Assembly: GCF_014651935.1 (NCBI RefSeq)
Contig: NZ_BMXV01000006.1
Span: 124,001-188,000, forward strand
DNA length: 64,000 nt
Direction: 5' to 3'
From: Marinobacter zhanjiangensis
GTDB lineage: Bacteria > Pseudomonadota > Gammaproteobacteria > Pseudomonadales > Oleiphilaceae
Each line of letters starts with the position of its first letter. Position 1 is the first letter of the stretch. The notes under the pieces were generated by a model. That model saw only the letters and a program-made list of their open reading frames with translations, was not told the origin of the DNA and did not search any database. Both the position numbers and the translations under genes were made by a program. Positions 8,606 to 15,220 of this stretch are shown here, piece after piece.

Positions 8606-8968
8606 ATGGACGTTCGCCTGAAACGAGCCTATGACGCTGCCGCCCGCTCGGATGGTCCGCGCATACTGGTCGATCGCATCTGGCCGCGTGGTGTGGCCAG
8701 GGAAAATGCTGACATTGCCTACTGGCTGAAAGGGCTGGCACCGTCCACCGATTTGCGGAAGTGGTTCGGCCACGATCCGGGAAAATGGCAGGAGTTCCGG
8801 CAACGATACTTCAGGGAACTGACTGCCGAAGACGCCAGCGAAGATCTTGGGAAGCTCAAAAACCTGCTTGAAGAGCACAACCGTATTACGCTGGTGTTTT
8901 CGGCAAAAGATACCGAACATAACAATGCGGTAGCGCTACGGGACTTTATTCTGGATAACCGCCTCTAG
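8606..8968 (+). CDS. DUF488 family protein
   Basis: A 120-residue member of DUF488 (YeaO-like). The family signature is clear: VRLKRAYD near the start, GPRILVDRIWPRG at about 18-30, LAPSTDLRKWFGHDP, and a conserved FRQRYFREL. The biochemical role of the family is unknown; members are small soluble proteins with conserved Arg, Trp and His. GGGAG lies 8-10 bases before the ATG. It is a single gene. A broken paralogue sits 1.8 kb upstream at 6789. The last bases of the stop codon form the first bases of the 164-bp palindromic repeat, so that element abuts the gene exactly. Confidence 0.88.
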   Translation: MDVRLKRAYDAAARSDGPRILVDRIWPRGVARENADIAYWLKGLAPSTDLRKWFGHDPGKWQEFRQRYFRELTAEDASEDLGKLKNLLEEHNRITLVFSAKDTEHNNAVALRDFILDNRL

Positions 8969-9130
8969 CAGCCTGTCGGACTTGAGGCTGATCTACTGCG
9001 CCGGTGGGAAAGCGGCTCAAATTTCCCGGATTTTTCGTTACATAGAACCACTATGCGCCTCAAAATCCGAAAAATTTGCGCTCCCTTTCCCACCTTGCTC
9101 GTGACGATCGCTCAAGTCCGACAGGCTGCT
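8967..9130. repeat. 164-bp palindromic repeat element (MITE- or REP-like)
   Basis: The ends are a perfect 20-base inverted repeat: AGCAGCCTGTCGGACTTGAG at 8967-8986 and its complement at 9111-9130. Inside, the two halves are also alike: GGTGGGAAAG followed by CTCAAATTT and CGGATTTTT on the left mirrors the right half. The whole element could fold into one long imperfect hairpin. It has no open reading frame of its own. It begins inside the DUF488 stop codon and ends at the broken RIC-like relic, whose 3' part it replaces. I believe such elements are multi-copy in related genomes, but only one copy is in this window. Confidence 0.8.
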
Positions 9131-9250
9131 AGTGTCCCGTTAGAGACCGCACCAGAAGCACCAGGCCGACTCGGGTACACGATAGTGGCGGATAGCCGGT
9201 CAGTTAAGGGTAGTGTCATGGCAGTTGCGGAGAATGTCCTGATAGCTCAT
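9131..9250 (-). pseudogene. Internally deleted copy of the YtfE/RIC-like gene at 10239
   Basis: Read on the minus strand from an ATG at 9250 with a strong GAGAGGAGA ribosome site, the frame gives MSYQDILRNCHDTTLN, then a stop. This aligns with the N-terminus of the intact gene (MKYEDIIGRCDTTT). Directly after the stop the sequence reads HYRVPESAWCFW, matching NYRPPESACRSW at about residues 182-193 of the intact protein. At DNA level CTGACCGGC marks the join. About 150 codons have been lost from the middle, and the 3' end is cut by the 164-bp repeat. Confidence 0.75.
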
Positions 9251-9275
9251 TGCTGATTCTCCTCTCGCTTTGTAA

Positions 9276-9299
9276 GATTTATATATAAAGAATGTTAAT
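9276..9299. promoter_or_regulatory. AT-rich dyad between RIC relic and 47-aa gene
   Basis: An AT-rich stretch (TTTATATATAAAG, then AATGTTAATG) lies in the divergent gap. Its counterpart before the decayed twin is at 7334-7357. Related AT dyads precede the intact RIC-like and SufT-fusion genes. It is a candidate shared operator; the regulator is unknown. Confidence 0.35.
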
Positions 9300-9341
9300 G
9301 GCTGTAGAATTGTTCCAGTTTTCCCGGCGCAGGGAGAGGTA

Positions 9342-9485
9342 ATGATGAGTAGCGACAAGCCTGAGCAAAACAAAGACCCGATCTGGGATCAGCATCTGAA
9401 ATGGCTGGATCTTGTCATTAACGAGAGCCGAGCCAACCAGCTTAAGCGGGAACGCAGGAAACGCAGAGAAAGCGTTAGTAAGTAG
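9342..9485 (+). CDS. 47-aa highly charged hypothetical protein
   Basis: A short gene with two adjacent ATG codons (9342, 9345) and a GGGAGAGG ribosome site. The product begins MMSSDKPEQNKDPIWDQH and ends in a strongly basic run (LKRERRKRR). It has no membrane segment. I do not recognise it. It is credible because a second, decayed copy at 7405 matches it with mostly conservative changes, showing that the frame was once under selection in duplicate. It is divergent from the RIC-like relic, which hints at an ancestral pairing of the two. The basic tail could bind nucleic acid, but that is a guess. Confidence 0.6.
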   Translation: MMSSDKPEQNKDPIWDQHLKWLDLVINESRANQLKRERRKRRESVSK

Positions 9486-9585
9486 GCCTTAGCTGTTCGG
9501 GCCTGATTGACAAGAACCAAGGCACCCGATCCGCATTGTCAGCTAGGCTCCTCTCTTTCCGCTTGCCATGAGAGAGGGCTGAGCC

Positions 9586-9832
9586 TTGTCTGTCAGACTG
9601 ACCGAATTCAGCCATGGCGCCGGCTGTGGTTGCAAGATTACACCTGATGTTCTGGACCGGATTCTCCACACCGGCAAGCCAGAATTCAGTGATGCCCGTT
9701 TGCTGGTCGGCAACAATAGCCGCGACGACGCCGCCGTGGCGGATGTTGGCAATGGTGTGGGCGTCATCAGTACCACGGACTTCTTCATGCCAGTGGTTGA
9801 TAATCCCTTTGATTTTGGTCGTATTGCCGCCG
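9586..9832 (+). pseudogene. selD (selenide, water dikinase) N-terminal fragment
   Basis: From a TTG at 9586 the frame reads [19 protein letters not shown], then [34 protein letters not shown]. These are the conserved N-terminal motifs of selenophosphate synthetase, including the catalytic GCGCK. Homology ends abruptly after FGRIAA, where the family continues with an N-A-I-S-D-like motif. About 80 of the usual 340 or so residues remain, without an ATG. This is a truncated relic. No selA or selB is nearby. Confidence 0.85.
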
Positions 9833-9910
9833 CCAGGCGCCATTTCAGGCTGTCTGGTCGCAGGTGTTCTCCGTATTTGTCAGGACTTTCGCTGGACGGT
9901 AACGGGCACT

Positions 9911-9936
9911 TTCATATATAGATATATTGAAAATGT
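9911..9936. promoter_or_regulatory. AT-rich dyad upstream of a short relic
   Basis: TTTCATATAT-AG-ATATATTGAAA is nearly a perfect dyad. It resembles the AT-rich element at 11043 before the SufT-fusion gene (CATGTATATAG against CATATATAGA). It precedes a short frame with its own AAGGAGG ribosome site at 9962, so it may mark the promoter of another lost gene. Confidence 0.35.
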
Positions 9937-9967
9937 TTCTATAAGAAGTGCCCAATCTGACAAGGAG

Positions 9968-10084
9968 GTGCTGGTCCGTGAACGTGAAGAGTATGCCCAG
10001 GAAGCGGACGCCCTGATGCATGCATCAGAAGTGATTGCGATACACTTCCAGACCGTGGCTGCGGCCAAGGACTACTGGAAGTAA
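9968..10084 (+). other. Short reading frame, possible gene relic
   Basis: Downstream of an AAGGAGG site (9962-9968) a frame reads from GTG 9968 to TAA 10082-10084 and ends with SEVIAIHFQTVAAAKDYWK. A GTG at better spacing (9977) gives only 12 residues in another frame. The two together look like a gene broken by a frameshift near its start. I do not recognise the product, and coding is not certain. Confidence 0.25.
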
Positions 10085-10085
10085 T

Positions 10086-10240
10086 AGTGGGCTGGCGACC
10101 TGGGCGGTCGCCAAGGCTTTGTTCAGATCATCAGTCAGATCACCGGCATCTTCCAGCCCCACCGATAGCCTGAGCATACCGTCCGTGATGCCTTGCCGTT
10201 CGCGCTCCTGCTGGCTGATGCCATGATGCTGTCCTCCATC
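10086..10240 (-). pseudogene. C-terminal fragment of a Cys/Met-metabolism PLP enzyme
   Basis: Minus-strand translation gives GISQQERERQGITDGMLRLS, then VGLEDAGDLTDDLNKAL. This is the conserved C-terminal signature of the MetB/MetC/MetZ family (GITDGxxRLSVGLED). Everything upstream is missing, because the RIC-like gene's stop codon begins at the other edge. It is a stranded end of about 45 codons. Which family member it came from cannot be decided. Confidence 0.75.
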
Positions 10241-10910
10241 AGAACTGGAAGCGGGGAAACAGGATGTTGCGTTCCAGGTAGATCTGTTCAGAGAGCCTGA
10301 AGTCGAACGCCTGAAGTTCCCGGTACAGGCGCCGCCAGGACCGGCAGGCGGATTCAGGCGGGCGATAGTTGCCGGTCAGCCTGCGGATTTTCTTCAGTAC
10401 CTGGCGAAGCTCGGAATGCTCTTCATTCATCTGGGCGATAGGGGTGTCCGGCCTCGGTGGCTGGTCGTGTTCCATGCGCTCGAGTACGTAATGCTCCTCT
10501 CGCTCGATATGATCCTTCAGGTCCTTTTCCAGGGACTTGATCGCCATGGTGATACCCCGCGGAACATCCGGGTTGTCACGGTGAATCGCCTCGATCTTGC
10601 GGGCCAGTCGGTGCAGCTTGGGTATCTGCTCCAGGTTTTCGATGTCATAGCCCCGCAGGATCAGCTCCAGCAAAACGTCAGTATCCAGGTCTTCCAGTGG
10701 CGTCTGTGCCATCATCACATCAAAAATTTCCTGGCAGAGAGTTTCCTGGCTGAGGCCTGCGATGGAAGCGACCACATCCAGCGTGGTCTGGCGGTGGGCA
10801 TCCACCTCGGGCATGTGTTTCTGCAGTACGTTCAGTGCCTCTGGGCAACGGCTGACCACCTGGCTTACGGTGGTGGTGTCGCAACGGCCAATGATGTCTT
10901 CGTATTTCAT
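10239..10910 (-). CDS. Divergent YtfE/RIC-like hemerythrin-domain protein
   Basis: A 223-residue protein related to the di-iron 'repair of iron centres' proteins (YtfE, DnrN, ScdA), which repair NO- or oxidant-damaged iron-sulfur clusters. Hemerythrin-like motifs align with YtfE: IEAIHRDNP (H105), DHIEREEH (H129, E133), MNEEHSEL (H160) and YLERNILFPRF (E208). By my alignment from memory two iron ligands are changed: H84 to Tyr (RGYDIE) and H204 to Gln (SEQIYLE). The N-terminal Cys-Cys motif of YtfE is absent as well (MPEVDAHRQT instead). So it may bind metal differently or have a regulatory role. The ATG at 10910 has AAGGAGGAAAC upstream. It is divergent from the NfuA-SufT fusion gene, and a broken paralogue lies at 9131. 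Confidence 0.8.
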   Translation of the reverse strand: MKYEDIIGRCDTTTVSQVVSRCPEALNVLQKHMPEVDAHRQTTLDVVASIAGLSQETLCQEIFDVMMAQTPLEDLDTDVLLELILRGYDIENLEQIPKLHRLARKIEAIHRDNPDVPRGITMAIKSLEKDLKDHIEREEHYVLERMEHDQPPRPDTPIAQMNEEHSELRQVLKKIRRLTGNYRPPESACRSWRRLYRELQAFDFRLSEQIYLERNILFPRFQF

Positions 10911-10934
10911 GATGTTTCCTCCTTTTCCTTAAAG

Positions 10935-10953
10935 TAATATATAAAATACATTA
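10935..10953. promoter_or_regulatory. AT-rich palindrome upstream of the RIC-like gene
   Basis: TAATATATA-A-AATACATTA: inverted 9-base arms agreeing at 7 positions. The half-site (TAATGTATT on the other strand) recalls the NsrR consensus half-site ATGYATTT. RIC genes are commonly NsrR targets, and an NsrR-like gene lies at 36583. The link is an inference. Confidence 0.4.
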
Positions 10954-11042
10954 TATAAGTTGTCAAGAAATATTCTCATCGGTTAGGCGGCCGGCCCAGG
11001 GATTATCTTCAAGAAGCGCTGGTTCCTTGCTCCAAAATGAAC

Positions 11043-11066
11043 ATGTATATAGAATATATTAAATGG
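11043..11066. promoter_or_regulatory. AT-rich dyad upstream of the NfuA-SufT fusion gene
   Basis: TGTATAT-AGA-ATATATTA has a perfect TATAT/ATATA core, 22-45 bases before the start codon. It resembles the dyads at 9276, 9911 and 10935. It may double as the -10 region of the promoter. Confidence 0.35.
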
Positions 11067-11087
11067 TGAGTTGTACAGGAGGCGGGA

Positions 11088-11930
11088 ATGACGATCAACG
11101 CGGAAGTCAGTACAGGGGCCCGTGAGTACTTGACCACACTGCTGGCTAAGCAGGAAGTGCCGGGTATGGCCGCCAGAGTGTATGTGGACAAGGGCGGCAC
11201 CTCGCACGCAGAAACCTGCCTGGCGTTCTGTCCGCCCGGTGAGGCGTCAGCCAGCGATATCCGCCATGATTTTGGCGACCTTACCCTGTTCTTTGACGCA
11301 CTGAGTGTGCCCTTTCTGCAGGATATGGAAATCGGCGTGCACGGGGAGGGGACGCTGCAGACCCTGACTATCAAGGCCCCGAACAGCAAGAAGCCGGCAA
11401 AACCACCCAAGTCCTTCAGATTGTCCCAGGACAGCGAAGCCCTGCGAGTGCCCCACGGGAATGCGGTCACCCTTCCCGAGGGTGCGGATGTCACCATTAC
11501 CCAGGCCCTCGGGGGCAGTTTTACGGTGAGGTTTGAAGGCAACCTTTACCGGCTATCTCCGGAGGTCACCCGCAAACTGGGCCTACAGACCGACGCTGTC
11601 ATGTTCGAGCCACCGGAGGACGGCCTGATCAGTGAGCAGCAGTGCCTGGACAGCCTGCGTCAGGTGTATGATCCCGAGATTCCGGTCAATATTGTCAGCC
11701 TGGGGCTGGTTTATGGTCTGGATATCGATCAGGACAAAAAGCTGGTTAAGGTAAGAATGACGCTGACCTCCCCAGGTTGCGGTATGGGCGACATCATTGC
11801 GGGTGATGCGAAGGACAAGATCATGCAGGTGCCCCATGTCAGGGACTGCCAGGTGGATATTGTATTTGATCCGCCCTGGAGCCATGACAACCTGGATGAG
11901 GAGGCCCGCCTGGAGCTGGGGATGATCTGA
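11088..11930 (+). CDS. NfuA N-domain (degenerate A-type carrier) fused to SufT (MIP18/DUF59)
   Basis: A 280-residue fusion. Residues about 1-100 resemble the N-terminal, IscA-like domain of NfuA: AREYLTTLLAKQEVPG, then AETCLAFCPPGEASASD and LSVPFLQDMEI. That domain docks NfuA on client apoproteins. NfuA would then continue with the CxxC Nfu domain, but here residues about 105-280 are a SufT protein. They have the beta-rich lead VPHGNAVTLPEGADVTITQA and LGGSFTV. Then comes the DUF59 domain with YDPEIPVNIVSLGLVYGL and SPGCGMGDIIAGDA. SufT helps mature iron-sulfur proteins. The fusion would join a client-targeting module to a maturation factor. AGGAGG lies 6-7 bases before the ATG. It is divergent from the RIC-like gene and ends 7 bases from convergent ubiT. 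Confidence 0.85.
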   Translation: MTINAEVSTGAREYLTTLLAKQEVPGMAARVYVDKGGTSHAETCLAFCPPGEASASDIRHDFGDLTLFFDALSVPFLQDMEIGVHGEGTLQTLTIKAPNSKKPAKPPKSFRLSQDSEALRVPHGNAVTLPEGADVTITQALGGSFTVRFEGNLYRLSPEVTRKLGLQTDAVMFEPPEDGLISEQQCLDSLRQVYDPEIPVNIVSLGLVYGLDIDQDKKLVKVRMTLTSPGCGMGDIIAGDAKDKIMQVPHVRDCQVDIVFDPPWSHDNLDEEARLELGMI

Positions 11931-11937
11931 GTTCAGC

Positions 11938-12405
11938 TCAGAACAGACTCCACTCCAGACTGTCGAGCAGGTTCTTGATACCCAGACCCAATTCGGTATC
12001 CCCCTCGATAATCAGTTTGCGCTGGAAGAACAGCTGATCAGGGTCCTGCTTCCGGTTGGCCAGTTGATAGAAAGCCGACCAGTTGCCACGGATGGTGGCT
12101 TCTCCGGGCCCGTAAACAAACCTTAGCCTGCCTTGCCATAACCCCAGGGTGACGCCGGGCTGGCCACCGTCGATTTCCAGCCTGAGGGTGCGGCCTTCGA
12201 AGTCGTCGAACTCACCCTCGGCAATAGCGTCCGCAAACATGCGGTTGAGGGGTGTTTCGGTGGCCAGTTGCCTGAACAGGAAGGGTACCCGCTGCTCCGC
12301 GCGCCGGATCAGCGGCGCCGGCGAGGGTGCGAACTCCTTCAGTACCTGCCGGCACTGGTTGAGCAGCGGGTGGTGATGAGGAAAACTTGGCAGGGCTGGC
12401 AGCAT
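11938..12405 (-). CDS. ubiT: UbiT, SCP2-domain accessory factor for anaerobic ubiquinone synthesis
   Basis: A 155-residue SCP2 sterol-carrier-like protein of the YhbT/UbiT type (LRLEIDGGQPGVTLGL, LIIEGDTELGLGIKNLLDS). UbiT binds the lipid intermediates of ubiquinone synthesis and is needed for the anaerobic pathway together with UbiU and UbiV, whose genes are at the left edge of the window. GGAGATTGCC precedes the ATG at 12405. It stands between the SufT-fusion gene (convergent) and narL, so the anaerobic ubiquinone genes bracket the decaying region. Confidence 0.85.
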   Translation of the reverse strand: MLPALPSFPHHHPLLNQCRQVLKEFAPSPAPLIRRAEQRVPFLFRQLATETPLNRMFADAIAEGEFDDFEGRTLRLEIDGGQPGVTLGLWQGRLRFVYGPGEATIRGNWSAFYQLANRKQDPDQLFFQRKLIIEGDTELGLGIKNLLDSLEWSLF

Positions 12406-12485
12406 GGCAATCTCCGGACCATCGGTTCCGGACAGGGTACTTCAGCGCTTCGTGTTTTTGATTGATTTTCCGCAATCAGCGGTGT

Positions 12486-13145
12486 TCAGCCCTTGTGCAG
12501 ACCTTCCTCAACCGCCCAGACGGCAACCTCAACCCGGGACCGCAGGTTCAGCTTCTTCAGCAGGTGCTTGACGTGAACCTTGACGGTGCCATCGCTGATG
12601 TCCAGCTTGCGACCGATCATCTTGTTGGAAAGCCCTTCGGCAATCAGCCGCAGGATGTCTTTCTCGCGGGGCGTGAGGCTGTCGAAGTCCGGCCGTTCCG
12701 ACTGCTGCGGTTTCTGGGAGCGCAACGCCTGGGCCAGCAGGGTGGTGAGGCGGTCGCTGATCACCATTTTGCCCACGGCGGCCTGTTTCAGCTCGGCAAT
12801 CATGTCCTCGGGCTCCATGTCCTTGAGCAGGTAACCATCCGCGCCGGCCCGCAATGCAGACACCACGTCGTCCTCATGGTCTGAAACCGTGAAAATCACG
12901 ATGCGTGAGGCCACGCCCTGTTCCCGCATCTGCTTGAGCACCTCGATGCCGTTCATTTCCGGCATGTTAAGGTCCAGCAGGATCAGGTCCGGCTCCAGCT
13001 CAGCAGCCCTTCGGATGCCATCGGCACCATTGCTGGCCTCGCCAGCCACCTGCATGCCTTCTTCCATATCAATCAGTTGCTTGATGCCCTGACGCAATAA
13101 CGGATGGTCGTCAATCAGCAGGATACTGGCGGGTGTCTCAGACAT
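12486..13145 (-). CDS. narL: Nitrate/nitrite response regulator NarL
   Basis: About 219 residues. The N-terminal receiver domain has the acidic pair in [12 protein letters not shown], the phosphoacceptor Asp in [13 protein letters not shown] and the conserved Lys in GYLLKD. A LuxR-type helix-turn-helix follows at the C-terminus ([20 protein letters not shown], then [20 protein letters not shown]). NarL is phosphorylated by NarX when nitrate is present and binds TACYYMT heptamers. I start at 13145 (MSETPA), preceded by GAGAGG; an ATG at 13157 is possible. It follows narX on the same strand after 49 bases. Candidate target sites are at 16499, 24495 and 35655. Confidence 0.94.
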   Translation of the reverse strand: MSETPASILLIDDHPLLRQGIKQLIDMEEGMQVAGEASNGADGIRRAAELEPDLILLDLNMPEMNGIEVLKQMREQGVASRIVIFTVSDHEDDVVSALRAGADGYLLKDMEPEDMIAELKQAAVGKMVISDRLTTLLAQALRSQKPQQSERPDFDSLTPREKDILRLIAEGLSNKMIGRKLDISDGTVKVHVKHLLKKLNLRSRVEVAVWAVEEGLHKG

Positions 13146-13194
13146 GGTGCCTCTCATTCAGTGGTGTACGTTTAATGTGGTTTCGAAAGCGCGC

Positions 13195-15051
13195 CTATAC
13201 GGTGCTCGCTTGCTGGGCCAGGATCATGTGGCGGCTCTTGGGCACGAAGTTCAAAGTCACTTCCACGCCGCCGCCGTCTCGATTGTTCATGGTGACCTTG
13301 CCGCCCAGGGTGCGGGCGCGGTCCTGAATGATGATCAGGCCATAATGCTGTTGTGGCTGGTCGCCACCGGGCAGGCCCTTGCCGTTGTCGAGTATTCTGA
13401 CCTGAACCCGGGGGGATTCAAAGAGCACTTCCACCCGGACCTCCGAGGCTTCCGCGTGCTTGGCCGCATTGGCCAGGCCCTCACGCACGATCTGTAGTGT
13501 GTGAATCTCCTCGTTGGGTGAGAGCGTTCCCGGGGGCAGGTCGTACTCGAGATGAATGTTCTGCCCCATGCGCACGCTGAATTCATCCACGGTCTGCCGC
13601 AGGGCCGTGAGCAGATCCGGCGTGTCCAGCTTGAGGCGGAAGGTGGTCAGCAGCTCCCGCAGTTGTCGGTAGGCGCTGTTCAGCCCCGTGCTCAGCTCTT
13701 CCAGAATGGCATCGTGGGTCTGTTCATGCTCGCCGGTGATGTTCAGCCGCCGCAGCCTGGCGACCTGCATTTTGAGGTAAGACAGGGACTGGGCGAGAGA
13801 ATCATGCAGTTCCCGGGCGATCACGGCGCGTTCTTCCGCGAGTGTCAGCTGTTGTTCCTCGGTGATCTGTTTTTCCAGGAAAATGGCTGTTGCCAGCTGG
13901 TCACTGAGGGTTTCCAGCAGGCGCCGGGCGGTTTCCGACAGGCCCTTGTCGGCGGGGTACCAGACTTCCAGGGTGCCCAGCAGTAACCCGGGGGTGCGAA
14001 TTGGCAGCATAAGCCGGCGGCCATCGTTGTCTTCCACCGGCAGCTCGTCGTAGACCTCTGGTGTTACCAGGCAGGCATTGCAATGGTGGTCACGGCAATA
14101 AAAAGGCCGATCGGGGGTAGCCGTGGTGATGGCCTCCACCGGCTCACTGGCATTACGGTCATGGAGATAAAGCCGTATGGGACCAATCCCTAAAAGGGTT
14201 TCCAGTTCTTGCAGCATGGGAATGGCGCCCGTGCACAGGTCGTGATTGGCAAACAGGGTACGGCTGGCACTGTGCAGAAGTTCCAGCGCCTGATGGCTTT
14301 TTTCCAGCTCGTGGGTCTTGGCGCGGGCTTCGCTCTCCAGTTCGTGGTAGCTGAGGGCCAGCTCGCTGGTCATCTGGTCGAAGGCTCCTCCCAGTCGTGA
14401 CAGTTCGTCAGCGCCCTCAAGGTTGGCCTTCAGAGAAAAGTCCTTGTTGCCGACCGCCGAGGCGATGCCTACCAGCTTGCGCAATGGCCGCAGCACCCGA
14501 TTTTTCAGATCGAGGAACAGGACAACGGCTATCAGCACGGAAAACGCCAGGCTGAGAATCTGGATCACGTGGAGCAGGTCGATGCGGGCCTCGGTGCGCT
14601 TTTCCAGCATGCTCACCAGAGTGTCAACATCGCCAACATAGTTTTCGGTTGCGTTGAGCAGGTCGGTACTCACCGGCGTACCCGGAGCATGACGCTCCAG
14701 TGCCGGGCGCAGTATGTTGCGCCAGTTTGCCATGACCTGCTGGTATTGTTCATTGAGGGGATGGTCCGCATTCTCCGGGATGGTGCGGACAAGCGAAGTC
14801 TGTGACAGCTTCACGCCGTAGCGATCGAGTTCCGCCCGGAAAGGAGCCGCCTGACTGCCATTACGATCTGCCGAAAGGGCCAACAACTGGAACGCCCCCA
14901 TGCGCAGGGCACCGGCCTGATTGATCGCTGTGGCGTTGCCTTCGATGCTGCGGGAAACGGCCAGGGTTGTCGCCATACTTACGACAGCGGTCAGCACGAT
15001 AGCGCCTACCACGATGGCAATACGGTTGACCAATGGACTTCTGGACTGCAT
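13195..15051 (-). CDS. narX: Nitrate/nitrite sensor histidine kinase NarX
   Basis: About 618 residues. TM1 is at about 8-30. A periplasmic domain with the nitrate-binding P-box (NQAGALRMGAFQLLAL) follows, then TM2 (about 155-175) and HAMP (NRVLRPLRKLVGIA). A central GAF-like, Cys-containing region (CRDHHCNACLV) precedes the HisKA_3 dimerisation domain with the phosphoacceptor His in ARELHDSLAQSLSYLKMQV. The ATP-binding domain has N (LANAAKHAE) and G boxes (DNGKGLPGG). It senses periplasmic nitrate and phosphorylates NarL. I use the ATG at 15051; an upstream TTG at 15081 is less likely. It is transcribed away from narK across a gap with an FNR-like box. Confidence 0.93.
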   Translation of the reverse strand: MQSRSPLVNRIAIVVGAIVLTAVVSMATTLAVSRSIEGNATAINQAGALRMGAFQLLALSADRNGSQAAPFRAELDRYGVKLSQTSLVRTIPENADHPLNEQYQQVMANWRNILRPALERHAPGTPVSTDLLNATENYVGDVDTLVSMLEKRTEARIDLLHVIQILSLAFSVLIAVVLFLDLKNRVLRPLRKLVGIASAVGNKDFSLKANLEGADELSRLGGAFDQMTSELALSYHELESEARAKTHELEKSHQALELLHSASRTLFANHDLCTGAIPMLQELETLLGIGPIRLYLHDRNASEPVEAITTATPDRPFYCRDHHCNACLVTPEVYDELPVEDNDGRRLMLPIRTPGLLLGTLEVWYPADKGLSETARRLLETLSDQLATAIFLEKQITEEQQLTLAEERAVIARELHDSLAQSLSYLKMQVARLRRLNITGEHEQTHDAILEELSTGLNSAYRQLRELLTTFRLKLDTPDLLTALRQTVDEFSVRMGQNIHLEYDLPPGTLSPNEEIHTLQIVREGLANAAKHAEASEVRVEVLFESPRVQVRILDNGKGLPGGDQPQQHYGLIIIQDRARTLGGKVTMNNRDGGGVEVTLNFVPKSRHMILAQQASTV

Positions 15052-15114
15052 GGAATCTGTCTCTGGTGCGCCGGAACGCAATTGTGCACCCGACTTCTGT
15101 GGCTGACTACCTCC

Positions 15115-15128
15115 TTGCGGATAGTCAA
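15115..15128. promoter_or_regulatory. FNR/DNR-like box in the narX-narK divergent promoter
   Basis: TTGCGGATAGTCAA matches the FNR consensus TTGAT-N4-ATCAA at 7 of 10 defined bases, including the outer TTG and TCAA. It is 64 bases from narX and 93 from narK, so one site could serve both. NarL-like heptamers flank it (TACCTCC at 15108, TACCCCG at 15130). Confidence 0.5.
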
Positions 15129-15220
15129 TTACCCCGATAGGTGATATCCCATCATAGTCTTTGACCCCCTGTCAGGGCAAAGATGACACTGAAGGGCCCC
15201 TTTTGGAAAGGCTTTCCACC

